A stretch of DNA of 41,421 bases from Helicobacteraceae bacterium (GCA_031286325.1 JAITUT010000020.1:1-41421); one strand, 5' to 3'; numbered from the stretch's first letter, positions 15,855-23,926 are shown. The notes: generated by a model not told the origin, from the sequence alone. Numbers and translations: made by a program.

Positions 15855-15897
15855 TTTAATTCGCGCTTTTGACAGAGGGACTTGCGCCGCGCTTTGA

Positions 15898-16611
15898 TCA
15901 AAACCTATATGTTAGCTTCCCAAAAAGCCCGCTTGATTTCATTTTAACCTTTTCCCCATACCAATCAAGCGAACCGTAGTCGCGGTAGCCCCAACCTAAT
16001 CCCGCGGCGATATTTTTGCTAAAAAAATAGTTTGCGCCGAGCCCCAACTGATAGGCGAAGGAGTTTGCGGTTTCGGAGATACTAACGCTACCGCTGTCGC
16101 TACCGAACAAGGGGTCGTATTCGTCCCAGCTCCCGCTCAGACTGAGTTTAAGGGACGCCAACCCCAGCCCTGCTCCGATGTATGGCTTAAGCCCCGTAAC
16201 TGCTGTATTAAATTGATAATACAAACTGGCGAAAAGCGCCATTTGCATCTTCATCTCAATCTCAGCTTTGACGCCGGCTGAGCCGTCTGAATACTCCTCG
16301 CTATCCTCATACTTTTCGCCAGTCATTAACGAGAGCTCGAAAAGTACGCCGCCGCTGTTACTTGTACTGATTTCTTTGGCGATCGCAAGCGAAAAGGGCG
16401 TATTATTTTTCGAATCGCTGGTGTCGCCGGCAGAGACTTTGAATTTGCTCATATGTATTCCCGCGTTTATTTGCCACCCCTCAGAGCTATTAACCACCGA
16501 TGAATTTTCGGCGGAGACCCCCGCGCTACCGGAGGACTTTAAGCGCGATTCGGCGGCTAGAGCCGCATTAGCGAAAAACACGACTAAAATTACTACCAAC
16601 AACTTTTTCAT
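15898..16611 (-). CDS. Outer membrane beta-barrel protein, paralogue 2
   Basis: A 237-residue paralogue of the protein at 601-1407. Signal peptide MKKLLVVILVVFFANAALA, short linker (SSGSAGVSAENSSVVNS), then the same barrel strands (GWQINAGIHMSKFKVS, LMTGEKYEDS, ALFASLYYQFN, YIGAGLGLASLKLSLSG) and C-terminus SSGLFGKLTYRF. It lacks the Cys pair and the Ser/Asn repeat of paralogue 1, and the predicted surface loops differ most, as expected for surface-exposed variation. The ATG at 16609-16611 follows AAAGGAA; the frame stays open about 58 codons further upstream, but that part is repeat sequence. The leader is about 430 nt. Confidence 0.85.
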   Translation of the reverse strand: MKKLLVVILVVFFANAALAAESRLKSSGSAGVSAENSSVVNSSEGWQINAGIHMSKFKVSAGDTSDSKNNTPFSLAIAKEISTSNSGGVLFELSLMTGEKYEDSEEYSDGSAGVKAEIEMKMQMALFASLYYQFNTAVTGLKPYIGAGLGLASLKLSLSGSWDEYDPLFGSDSGSVSISETANSFAYQLGLGANYFFSKNIAAGLGWGYRDYGSLDWYGEKVKMKSSGLFGKLTYRF

Positions 16612-16746
16612 TTTTTTCCTTTCAAAAACTTCTCGCGGGAGCAAAGCTCTCGCTTGCGACAATGGGCGTCGCCCATTGATCTCACGAAAATCGCGGTTAC
16701 TTTTTTCGCTCGCGCTTAAAAAGCCGCGATTTTCCTCCGTTGCGGA

Positions 16747-16771
16747 AGCGGGCGAACGCAGTTCGCCCCTA
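16747..16771 (+). repeat. Solitary MITE-type terminal repeat in the leader
   Basis: The sequence reads CGGGCGAACGCAGTTCGCCC followed by CTAC, the right end of element A, inserted between hairpin and start codon of paralogue 2. The leader of paralogue 1 lacks it. Confidence 0.6.
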
Positions 16772-16807
16772 CAAAGCCTAAACAAAACGACGTGGTTTGA
16801 GGTTTAT

Positions 16808-16831
16808 CTCATATAAGACTCCTTATACGAG
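16808..16831 (-). promoter_or_regulatory. Conserved leader hairpin upstream of beta-barrel gene 2
   Basis: The same 10-bp stem as at 1505-1528 (CUCGUAUAAG/CUUAUAUGAG) with loop GAGU in place of GGGG. Confidence 0.6.
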
Positions 16832-16885
16832 ATTGGGTTGAAGAGAGAAAAAACTTCGAGTGTAAAGAGCGGCTAGCGTGTAGTG

Positions 16886-17014
16886 TTACGTTGTGAAAAG
16901 GGCAATGAAGATCGTCAAAAAAGCGTAAAGAACTACTACCGCGCCGCGTTGCCGTGCCGTGCCGTGCTGTGCTGTGCTGTGCTGTGCTGTGCTGTGCTGT
17001 GCTGTGCTTAACAT
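16886..17014 (-). CDS. Short upstream ORF through the pentanucleotide array (42 aa, hydrophobic tail)
   Basis: The ATG at 17012-17014 lies about 25 nt after the predicted transcription start and has TTAGG 7 nt upstream. The 42-residue frame has an STAQH repeat encoded by the array, then GTARQRGA and a hydrophobic end, VVVLYAFLTIFIALFTT, long enough to cross a membrane. The corresponding DNA of copy 1 would encode VVLYAFLAIFVACFTT, but a stop interrupts that frame after the array. Array-length change would give three alternative frames. It may be a phase-variable small protein, a leader peptide, or an accidental ORF. Confidence 0.4.
   Translation of the reverse strand: MLSTAQHSTAQHSTAQHGTARQRGAVVVLYAFLTIFIALFTT
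16951..17005. repeat. Pentanucleotide microsatellite (GCCGT)3(GCTGT)8
   Basis: Eleven 5-bp units, three with a C/T variant. It holds the same position relative to promoter and barrel gene as the six-unit array at 1661-1693. Confidence 0.9.
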
Positions 17015-17045
17015 ACTAAAACCTAACATTAAAATTTAAACGTTT

Positions 17046-17051
17046 ATTATA
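17046..17051 (-). promoter_or_regulatory. Predicted sigma70 promoter for beta-barrel locus 2
   Basis: The minus strand reads TTATGGTATAATAAACG, the same -10 context as at locus 1. Predicted start is near 17039. Confidence 0.65.
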
Positions 17052-17435
17052 CCATAATTCCTATTAAATTAGTTGCCGATCTTCGCGTTTATTAGAAAAA
17101 CAAACGCGCGCTATTAGATTTACAAAAATCAGCGCGGCATTTATAGTTTCAATGGCGGTTTCCCGATCGCCGCTGGCGCAAATAACGACAATTTCAGCGG
17201 CGCAACGGCGATCATGCAGGCGGGCGGCAATGCGCGTTCTTGTTTCCTTAACTTCTCGCGGCGGGCTTGTTTAATTTCGCGGACGAGCAAAGCCCGTCCT
17301 TGCAACAAGGGATTTCGCCTTTCGCGGAATTGGGCGAACGCGGTTCGCCGCTACATATACGCTTGCGGCGATCACGGCGATCGCGCTTTGCATAGGAAAT
17401 AAAAATTATTGCCAATCGCGCAAAACGAAATAGGC

Positions 17436-17441
17436 TAAAAT
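17436..17441 (+). promoter_or_regulatory. -10 box 6 nt before the siroheme synthase gene (leaderless candidate)
   Basis: TAGGCTAAAATCGCGCG immediately precedes the ATG at 17448; no Shine-Dalgarno is visible. Confidence 0.5.
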
Positions 17442-17447
17442 CGCGCG

Positions 17448-18680
17448 ATGAAAATTCTGCCCATTGCGCTCACCCCCAAAAAAATTCTTTTGATCGGCGC
17501 GGGTCAAGCCGCCGCTTTGAAAGCGAGAGGAATCCTTGAAAGCGACTGCGATCTTACGATTATCGCGCGCGAAATTAAAGACGATTTTTTCGCGGATAAA
17601 AATGTAACGATCGCGCCTTTCGCGCCTGAAAATTTGGCGGGTTTTGAGATCGTGATTAACGCTACGGGCGACTTCGCGCTCTCTGAAAAACTTTGGAATT
17701 TACGCAAAGAGTTCGGCTTCATATTAAACTCTGTGGACACCCCTGATTTTTGCGACTTTTACTTCACCGCGAACCACCGCGAAGGCGATCTGTGCGTATC
17801 GGTGAGCACAGGCGGCGCGAGCCCCGCTTTCGCGCGGAAAACGCGCGATCTGATTAAAGCCGTTTTGCCCGCGCGAGACGAAAATTTCTACGCCTCGTTG
17901 CGCGAAAAACGCGCCGAACCGCGATCCGCCGACACAATTTATTTGATCAGCTGCGGCGCGGGCAAAAAAGAAAATCTCACGATCAAAGCCTTAAACGCGA
18001 TCAAAAATCTTGAAGCCGCGTTGATAGACGCTTTGATTGGCGATGAAATTACGCGGCTTTTGCCCGAAAGTTGCGAAAAAATTTATGTAGGCAAACAAAA
18101 GGGCGCGCACTCGTTTTCGCAAGACGAGATCAACGAGATCGCGTTAAATCGCGCGAGGAGCGGCAAGGTAACGGGCAGACTCAAAGGCGGCGATTTGGCT
18201 CTTTTTGGCAGATTTTACGAGGAGGCGGCAACTTTTGCGGCGGCGGGCTTCAAAGCGGAGGCGATAAACGGCGTGAGCTCGGCGTTCGCGGCAAGCGCGG
18301 CAAGCGGCGTGCCGATCACGTTGCGCGGCGTTTCGGCGGGCGCTTTGATAGTTTCGGCGCATCTTAAAGAGAGCCTTTTTAACGGCGATTGGATTGAGTT
18401 TTTGCGCGGCGATTTCAAATACACGATCGTGGTTCTAATGGCGCATAGTTTCGCGGGTAAAATCACGGCGAAAGCCTATGAAATAGGCGTTGATTTGACT
18501 ATTCCAGCGGCGTTTGTATCGGCGATTGACGGCGCGGAGCAAACCGCGATCGTGGGCGATTTGGCTAGGCTTGAAATTATGGCGGCGCGGTGTGGGAAAC
18601 CCGCGATCTTGATCATCGGCAAAGCGGTAGCGGCGGCGGCGGATTTGCCGCGCGGCGGCGAACGCGAATTTTTGCCCTAA
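17448..18680 (+). CDS. cysG: Siroheme synthase: precorrin-2 dehydrogenase/ferrochelatase fused to uroporphyrinogen-III methyltransferase
   Basis: A 410-residue two-domain protein. The N-terminal Met8/CysG-like half (1-150) has a Rossmann motif KKILLIGAGQAAALKARGIL, a TGDFALSE loop and VSTGGASPAFARKTRD. The C-terminal SUMT half (about 165-400) has RLKGGDLALFGR, INGVSSAFAASAASGVPITLRGVSAG and ILIIGKAV. The usual SUMT opening GAGPGDPELLT is altered to CGAGKKENLT, so methyltransferase activity may be weakened or changed. Together the domains would turn uroporphyrinogen III into siroheme for sulfite or nitrite reductases. No linked sulfur- or nitrite-reduction gene is in the window. Confidence 0.85.
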   Translation: MKILPIALTPKKILLIGAGQAAALKARGILESDCDLTIIAREIKDDFFADKNVTIAPFAPENLAGFEIVINATGDFALSEKLWNLRKEFGFILNSVDTPDFCDFYFTANHREGDLCVSVSTGGASPAFARKTRDLIKAVLPARDENFYASLREKRAEPRSADTIYLISCGAGKKENLTIKALNAIKNLEAALIDALIGDEITRLLPESCEKIYVGKQKGAHSFSQDEINEIALNRARSGKVTGRLKGGDLALFGRFYEEAATFAAAGFKAEAINGVSSAFAASAASGVPITLRGVSAGALIVSAHLKESLFNGDWIEFLRGDFKYTIVVLMAHSFAGKITAKAYEIGVDLTIPAAFVSAIDGAEQTAIVGDLARLEIMAARCGKPAILIIGKAVAAAADLPRGGEREFLP

Positions 18681-18696
18681 CGCGATCTAGCCCGCG

Positions 18697-19668
18697 CTAA
18701 AATTTATAAGCAAGCGCGAGGTTAAGCCGCCAGAGCGAATCTTCCCAAACCTCTTTACCGTAATTGTGCGGGATCGCCAGCCACTCGCTTCGCGTGTAAT
18801 CCGCGTCGTATTCCAGCCGCCAATGGCGCGCGTCGCCTAAATAGTTGTATCCGCCGAAACCGACTTTGAAGCCCAGCGACGAGGGCGAACGTTTTTCGCT
18901 GTCTGAGTAGCCGATCTCCGCGCCGATCTTGAAAAACAAAATCGTATTCCCGATCGGCATTGACGGCGCGGTGATAGCGAACGTGAGGTCAAAGGCGCGC
19001 AGCTCGCCCTCGCGCGCGTATTCGGCGTACCAGAAGTTGCCGTCGTCTTTGAATTGGTAGCCCGCGCCGCCGAAAAACCTGAGGCGCGACTCGCGATCGC
19101 GGTATGTAAGATCGCCGCCGTCTGTGAGCCCGATTAGATCGCCGTTTGGTTTGTAATAAACGGGAACGTCGTTTGCGTTCGCGGTTTTGACGCGCACGCG
19201 GCGGTTTAGGCGGCTGTAACCCGCGCCGCCGCGCGCTAGAAAGTTGCCGCCTAAGTCAAAGTGCCCGTGCGGGGCGGCGGTACGCGCGATCAAACGGTTT
19301 TGCGGCGGGTTAAACGGAGCTCTAGCGGGGCTTTGAGCCGCCGCGTTTTGACGGTTTTGCGACTCGACGGGGGAAATTCCAATCACACGCGGAGCTTCAT
19401 TTTGCGGGTTTTGCCGCGCGCTTTGTTGATTTTGCGTCTCTACCGGAGAAATTCCGATCACGCGCGGAGCCTCATTTTGCTGATTTCGCGGCGCAAAAGG
19501 CGGGCGCGTAATTTGCGCGGGCTGGTTTTGTTGCGGGGGCGTCGTTTGGTTTGGGGAGGCGTTGTTCGCGCCGCCGTAATAAGTTTCAAAGATCGCCGCG
19601 TCCATATCCATACCCGCGAGGGCGAAAAGCAGCGCGGCGACAGCGGCAAACCCACGCGATCTCGGCAT
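18697..19668 (-). CDS. Exported protein with Pro/Gln-rich repeats and C-terminal beta-barrel
   Basis: A 323-residue protein not recognised by name. A signal peptide (FAAVAALLFALAGMDMDAA) is followed by a disordered, Asn/Gln/Pro-rich region (about 25-120). That region holds two 25-residue tandem repeats starting NEAPRVIGISPVE, with matching DNA repeats 75 bp apart around 19373 and 19448. The C-terminal half has alternating strands (FFGGAGYQFKDDGNFWYAEYAREGE, SSLGFKVGFGGYNYL, WRLNLALAYKF) and ends in Phe, consistent with an outer-membrane barrel. I chose the ATG at 19666-19668 because AAAGGGGTGA precedes it. A TACAAT -10 lies at 19692-19697. The plug or passenger role of the repeat region is unknown. 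Confidence 0.7.
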   Translation of the reverse strand: MPRSRGFAAVAALLFALAGMDMDAAIFETYYGGANNASPNQTTPPQQNQPAQITRPPFAPRNQQNEAPRVIGISPVETQNQQSARQNPQNEAPRVIGISPVESQNRQNAAAQSPARAPFNPPQNRLIARTAAPHGHFDLGGNFLARGGAGYSRLNRRVRVKTANANDVPVYYKPNGDLIGLTDGGDLTYRDRESRLRFFGGAGYQFKDDGNFWYAEYAREGELRAFDLTFAITAPSMPIGNTILFFKIGAEIGYSDSEKRSPSSLGFKVGFGGYNYLGDARHWRLEYDADYTRSEWLAIPHNYGKEVWEDSLWRLNLALAYKF

Positions 19669-19738
19669 TTCACCCCTTTCGTTTTTCGCGAATTGTATCA
19701 CTTTGCGGCAAATTGCTTTGACGCGCCGCGATCGCGCG

Positions 19739-20776
19739 TTAAACGATCATATCTTCGCGCAGAGCCGCGCCGCGCGGAATGTCCGTCGCCGCGCGCGAAT
19801 TTAAGACGCGATCAATGTGTTTGGGGGCGAGCCCAAAACCGGGTCGGATCGAGCGGACGTTTTCGCGCGTGAAAATTTCATTTTTTTTAATATCTTTCAC
19901 AGCGTATAACGATCTTCTGAACGCCTTTGATTTTTGCTCGCTTTCAGCGCGGAAAATTCCATTTTTACCTAATGTTTTCCATACGGAGATCGCATCATTT
20001 TTTAATTTTATAAATTCATTTGGCGTAATAGAAAAATTTGAGTCGGGCGAAGGCAAATTTTTATCAATTGTAAAGTGCTTTTCTATCATCACAGCTCCAA
20101 GCGAAATTGCCGAAATCGCCGCATAATTTTCTAATGTGTGATCTGATAAGCCGATCGGCAAATTAAATCTCTTTTGCATAAAAGGGATCGATTTTGTGTT
20201 TGCCGTCTCTAACGGCGCGGGATATTCGCTAACGCAATGCAATAAAATTATATCTTTAACGCCGCCCTTTTGCGCGGCGTTTATCGCCTCGTCTATCTCG
20301 CTTTCGCTCGCCATTCCCGTTGAAATTATCATAGGTTTTTTCGCCTCCGCCGCAGCTTTTATTAACTCTAAATCCACAATTTCAAACGAAGCGATTTTAT
20401 ATGCGGGAGCGTCAAACTTTTTTAGTAGCTCCACGCCTTCAGTATCAAACGGGGTTGAAAAAATTGTTATATCTATTTTTTTAGCAAATTCAAACAACTC
20501 TTTATGCCACGCGAAAGGCGTATATGCTTCTTTATACAATTCGTATAATTTTTTGCCTTTCCACAAGCCGTCTTTGATTAAAAAATCGTCCAGATCGCAG
20601 TCTATCGTTAAAGATCGCGGCTCGTAAGTTTGTATTTTCACCGCGTCCGCGCCGCATTTTTTAGCCGCCTCGATCGTCAAAAGCGCGTTTTCTATTTTGC
20701 CCGCGTGGTTCGCCGAAACTTCCGCGACTAAATAGGGAGGATTTTCGCTATTTATCTCTCTTGTTTCTATACGCAT
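19739..20776 (-). CDS. pseI: Pseudaminic acid synthase
   Basis: A 345-residue NeuB-family enzyme that condenses phosphoenolpyruvate with the 2,4-diacetamido-altrose sugar to give pseudaminic acid. Visible features are LVAEVSANHAGKIENALLTI, ADAVKIQTYEP, IFSTPFD, YKIASFEI, IISTGMAS, GLSDHT and the EKHFT active-site block, then a SAF antifreeze-like domain (about 285-345; ENVRSIRPGFGL). It is last in the pseF-pseG-pseI operon, overlapping pseG by 29 bp, and has AAAGGG before the ATG. Pseudaminic acid normally decorates flagellin in Campylobacterota. Confidence 0.92.
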   Translation of the reverse strand: MRIETREINSENPPYLVAEVSANHAGKIENALLTIEAAKKCGADAVKIQTYEPRSLTIDCDLDDFLIKDGLWKGKKLYELYKEAYTPFAWHKELFEFAKKIDITIFSTPFDTEGVELLKKFDAPAYKIASFEIVDLELIKAAAEAKKPMIISTGMASESEIDEAINAAQKGGVKDIILLHCVSEYPAPLETANTKSIPFMQKRFNLPIGLSDHTLENYAAISAISLGAVMIEKHFTIDKNLPSPDSNFSITPNEFIKLKNDAISVWKTLGKNGIFRAESEQKSKAFRRSLYAVKDIKKNEIFTRENVRSIRPGFGLAPKHIDRVLNSRAATDIPRGAALREDMIV

Positions 20777-21842
20777 TTTTTACCCTTTCGTAAATTCTTT
20801 TCACCCCCGAAGCGTCGCACGCATTAAACGCCGCGATCTCGCAACTTCTAAACTCGCTTTCGCTTAAAATTTCTATGGTTTTTTCAAGCCCTTGATCGCT
20901 TATAGGTATTATCGCGTTTTTAGCCACAAAAGCGTTAAAATTACCGCATTGATTTTCGGCGACTGCCCACGAAATTGTAGCCAAACCCAAACTTGCCCTT
21001 TCATAAGAGCTAACCCCCATTGCTCCGATCGCAAGATCGCTCTCTAAAATTAACTTCGGCATATCTATTTCGTTTATTCGCCACTCTATATTCAAATCTA
21101 GCTCTCGCGCGGCTTTTTTGCGATCTGCTATATTAGGCGCGGCGGCGCTCAAAACTACATATATTTTTTCATCTTTGAGTTTGCTTTTCGCAAGAGCTTT
21201 TAACGCCTCTCCAGTAAAATCCCCCGTGTCAATTCCACCCATAGAGATCAAAATAGATCGCGGAGGAAAACGGCGCGGCAAGGCAACTGGGCGGAATGTC
21301 GCGAAAACGGATCGCAAAGGCTGATAATTCGCGCCAAGCAATAATTCGCAACTTTCATCAACCAAATTTTTATAATCGTCAATGTTTCGCCCAAGCGTGG
21401 CGTCTATTAAAATATCAGCGTTATGGCGGCGATCATAGAGATCGTCTATAACCACAATTTGTTTAGCGAAATTTCTCGCAAAACTCTCTAATCTAAAATC
21501 CATCGCGTATGAGTCAAAAAATAAAATATCAAAAGTTTTATCGCGGATTGCGGTTTTAAGATCGTTTTTCTCGCTTTCTATATCTACTCCAAGCCAGCTA
21601 ATATATTTTAGATCGTTAGAATAATAAACATATTCTTTTTTAGGGCGATCCAAAGAAATTATATTAAATCCGCGATCTTTAATCATACAAAATGCGTTAT
21701 TTTCAAAATCTCTGCAAATAAAAACTACATTATCGCCGTTTTTTTTAAACTCCTCCGCGATATTCAAACAACGCGAAATATGCCCAAAACCAATCTGTAA
21801 AGAACTATCGGCGCGAAACCCAATATGTAAAGGTTTTTTCAT
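20748..21842 (-). CDS. pseG: UDP-2,4-diacetamido-2,4,6-trideoxy-beta-L-altropyranose hydrolase
   Basis: A 364-residue GT-B-like nucleotidase that removes UDP to give the free altrose sugar for PseI. The signature FRADSSLQIGFGHISRCLNI opens the protein; VVIDDLYDR, SMGGIDTGDFT and the nucleotide-binding stretch AIGAMGVSSYERASLGLATI follow. It overlaps pseF by 4 bp and pseI by 29 bp. Codon use is slightly more AT-rich than in the neighbours. Confidence 0.9.
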   Translation of the reverse strand: MKKPLHIGFRADSSLQIGFGHISRCLNIAEEFKKNGDNVVFICRDFENNAFCMIKDRGFNIISLDRPKKEYVYYSNDLKYISWLGVDIESEKNDLKTAIRDKTFDILFFDSYAMDFRLESFARNFAKQIVVIDDLYDRRHNADILIDATLGRNIDDYKNLVDESCELLLGANYQPLRSVFATFRPVALPRRFPPRSILISMGGIDTGDFTGEALKALAKSKLKDEKIYVVLSAAAPNIADRKKAARELDLNIEWRINEIDMPKLILESDLAIGAMGVSSYERASLGLATISWAVAENQCGNFNAFVAKNAIIPISDQGLEKTIEILSESEFRSCEIAAFNACDASGVKRIYERVKNAYRNKRDK

Positions 21843-22531
21843 AGCCCTGAAAACGCTTTATACATCAGCTCCGCGCGCTCAAAATCCTCGATCGTGTCAA
21901 TGTCCTGCGCGCGCGATTTTTCTATCAAAAAGCCGATCGTCTTTGAGTTAAAGACCGATTTGCCCGCCAAAAACGCCTCTGCGCGACCGAAAACGAAGTG
22001 CGCCGCGTCGTGAAAGGCGCGCGGCAAATCCTGCGATCGCGCCTGTTCTTTATCCGCCCAAATTGACGAGACGCGACTAGAATCGTCCATTTTCAGGGCG
22101 CGGTAAATCGGCGCGGTAAATTCAGCGATTGAGAGCGCGTAGTCGGCGTCGTTCGCGCGCAAAATTTCATAGGCGTTGCGTAAATCGGCGACGGCTACAA
22201 AGGGCGCAGTCGCGTAAATCAGGCAGACGAAATCCGCCGCGAAACCGCTTGACAAAAGGCTTTGTATCGCGTGCGCCGCTACGGGCACGACTCCTATGAA
22301 GTCGTCCGCTAATTTAGCGGGACGGAGCAAAAATTCCGCGCCGCGCGCCGCCGCGACCTCGCCGATTTCAGGATCGTCTGTTGAGACGATCACGCGCTCA
22401 AAAATCCCGCTCTCCAAAGCGGCGGCGATCGGATAGGCGATCATCGGTTTGCCGCAAAAATCTCTGATATTTTTGCGCGGGACTCGTTTGCTGCCGCCGC
22501 GCGCGGGGATAACCGCAATCACTCTGCTCAT
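21839..22531 (-). CDS. pseF: Pseudaminic acid cytidylyltransferase
   Basis: A 230-residue CMP-sugar synthetase that activates pseudaminic acid with CTP. The P-loop-like IPARGGSKRVPRKNI, STDDPEIGEVA, YATAPF, RSQDLPRAFHDAAHFVFG and the ending SRAQDIDTIEDFERAE are all typical. It is first in the operon. The ATG has a TAAAAT box 7 nt upstream and no Shine-Dalgarno. PseB, PseC and PseH are not in the window. Confidence 0.92.
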   Translation of the reverse strand: MSRVIAVIPARGGSKRVPRKNIRDFCGKPMIAYPIAAALESGIFERVIVSTDDPEIGEVAAARGAEFLLRPAKLADDFIGVVPVAAHAIQSLLSSGFAADFVCLIYATAPFVAVADLRNAYEILRANDADYALSIAEFTAPIYRALKMDDSSRVSSIWADKEQARSQDLPRAFHDAAHFVFGRAEAFLAGKSVFNSKTIGFLIEKSRAQDIDTIEDFERAELMYKAFSGL

Positions 22532-22538
22532 ACGCGCG

Positions 22539-22544
22539 ATTTTA
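22539..22544 (-). promoter_or_regulatory. -10 box 7 nt before pseF (leaderless candidate)
   Basis: On the minus strand GCGCTAAAATCGCGCGT runs into the ATG, nearly identical to the sequence before the siroheme synthase gene. Confidence 0.5.
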
Positions 22545-22800
22545 GCGCAAGGGGCTTTACAAGAGCTTTCGCCGTTTTGTTTTATCCAGAGAAATTCGCC
22601 TCGAATTTCCTAACGGAAGCCGTCTTCCATATTCATTTTCGGCGAGGGCAACGCTTTTGAGCGTTTTTCGCCGCTTAAATGTTTGGCGGAGATCGGGATT
22701 TTTGCGCGCGATCACAGGCGATCGGCAAAACGAACGTTCGCTTTTCTAGGATAATAGGGCGTTTCGCTTGTCGTCTCGCGCTCCTTGCGCCCCCAAATTT

Positions 22801-23859
22801 TTAGTATCGGAGAGATTTTTGCGCCCACCGCAAGACTTCATCATGCAGCGCGAGAGCCTCCTCAATTGTGGCGGGCGGCGCGGAAAACCGCTCAAACGCC
22901 GCCAAGATCGTCAGCGCGATCGCGCCGAAAGGCGCTTTACGCGCCAAAAACGCCTCGACAGCCGCCTCGTTCGCCGCGTTCAAAATCGCGCCGAGTTCGG
23001 GTTTTTCAAGCAACAAATTTTTCAGCCGCCACACGGGATAACGCGCCTCGTCAATTTCCTCAAAACGCCCCGCGCCAAGCGCCGTGAGATCAACGCGCCC
23101 CGCAAACGGCTCGGCGACATCGCCCAAAATCGCGAACGCGATCGTAAGGCGCATATCATTTGGCGCGAACTGCGCGGCGATTGAGCCGTCCCGAAACTCG
23201 ACGAGGGCGTGAATCGCGGAGTTGCGCTCCAAAAACGCGTCAATCTGAGACGCGCCAAAGAGGTGCCGCGCTTCTAAAATCTCAAAGAGTTTATTTACCA
23301 TAGTCGCGCTGTCCGTAGTGATCTTCGCGCCCATTTGCCAATTCGGGTGGCGCAAAACGGCTTTTAGCGGAGCGTTCGCGATCTCGCTAATCGCGTAGTC
23401 GCGGAGCGCGCCGCCGCTGGCGGTGATAACGAGACGTTTAACGCTCGCTAGATCGCGTCCGCGCAGTAAATACCACAAGCCGAAGTGTTCGCTGTCGATC
23501 GGGCGGATTTGGCGCGCGGCGGGCATTTCGGCGATGAATTTGCCCGCGATTACGAGGGATTCTTTATTGGCAATGGCGAGTTTTTTGCTGCATTCAAGGG
23601 CTTTTAATGTGGGTTTGAGTCCCGGCGATCCTACGATCGCGTTGATTACAAGATCGCTTTTCGCGTCGGCGATCACGTCTAAAATCGCGCTTTCGCCGTC
23701 TGTAGCGGCGAGGACTTTTGTCGGCTTAAACTCCGCCGCCTGCGCTCTCAAAAGCTCAACATTTTTGCCCGCGACTAACACCTCAACAGGCAAAGCGTAA
23801 CGCCGCGCCACATCTAAAACCGCTCTGCCGATTGAACCTGTGCTGCCTAAAACTACCAT
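22801..23859 (-). CDS. dxr: 1-deoxy-D-xylulose 5-phosphate reductoisomerase
   Basis: A 352-residue enzyme of the MEP isoprenoid pathway. It has the NADPH motif VLGSTGSIGRAVLDV, NKESLVIAGK, the metal/substrate region IRPIDSEHFGLWYLL, SGGALRDY and HPNWQMGAKITTDSATMVNK. The length is a little short of the usual 380-400 residues but typical for Campylobacterota. The TATGAT box ends 6 nt before the ATG and no Shine-Dalgarno is present. About 270 bp without a gene separates it from pseF. Confidence 0.93.
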   Translation of the reverse strand: MVVLGSTGSIGRAVLDVARRYALPVEVLVAGKNVELLRAQAAEFKPTKVLAATDGESAILDVIADAKSDLVINAIVGSPGLKPTLKALECSKKLAIANKESLVIAGKFIAEMPAARQIRPIDSEHFGLWYLLRGRDLASVKRLVITASGGALRDYAISEIANAPLKAVLRHPNWQMGAKITTDSATMVNKLFEILEARHLFGASQIDAFLERNSAIHALVEFRDGSIAAQFAPNDMRLTIAFAILGDVAEPFAGRVDLTALGAGRFEEIDEARYPVWRLKNLLLEKPELGAILNAANEAAVEAFLARKAPFGAIALTILAAFERFSAPPATIEEALALHDEVLRWAQKSLRY

Positions 23860-23865
23860 TAAAAG

Positions 23866-23871
23866 ATCATA
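23866..23871 (-). promoter_or_regulatory. -10 box 6 nt before dxr (leaderless candidate)
   Basis: The minus strand reads TTCGCTATGATCTTTTA directly before the ATG. Confidence 0.5.
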
Positions 23872-23884
23872 GCGAAGTTAGTAG

Positions 23885-23911
23885 AAAACGCCCCCTTGAT
23901 TTAAGGGGGCG
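23885..23911 (-). terminator. Rho-independent terminator of the petABC operon
   Basis: On the minus strand CGCCCCCTT and AAGGGGGCG make a 9-bp stem with a 5-nt loop, followed by TTTT. It lies 16 bp past the petC stop. Confidence 0.85.
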
Positions 23912-23926
23912 CAAGCGCGGGAAAAA

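Larger units (their letters stand above)
15475..15897. other. Non-coding repeat region downstream of beta-barrel gene 2
   Basis: No gene is seen. It contains MITE-like element B (15503-15657) and the same trailing sequence, inverted repeat (15794-15822) and terminator (15829-15854) as the region downstream of beta-barrel gene 1. Confidence 0.7.
15503..17065. repeat. Segmental duplication block, copy 2 (beta-barrel locus)
   Basis: Collinear with 251-1775. The differences are a shorter linker in the barrel gene, an inserted repeat in the leader (16625-16771), and a longer pentanucleotide array. Confidence 0.8.
16612..17447. other. Leader of beta-barrel gene 2 and repeats
   Basis: It contains a dispersed repeat (16625-16675), a GAAAATCGCGG/CCGCGATTTTC inverted repeat (about 16686-16735), a lone MITE end (16747-16771), the leader hairpin (16808-16831), short ORF, pentanucleotide array and promoter. 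Beyond the promoter (17060-17447) are more repeat fragments, including a second copy of 'GACGAGCAAAGCCCGTC..CTTGCAACAAGGG' (17281-17315) and another MITE end (about 17330-17355). No further gene is seen. Confidence 0.65.

Noticed and set aside
16612-16785. N-terminal extension of barrel paralogue 2 by about 58 codons
   Set aside because: The extension is made of dispersed repeat sequence, and a clear Shine-Dalgarno plus signal peptide mark the start at 16611.
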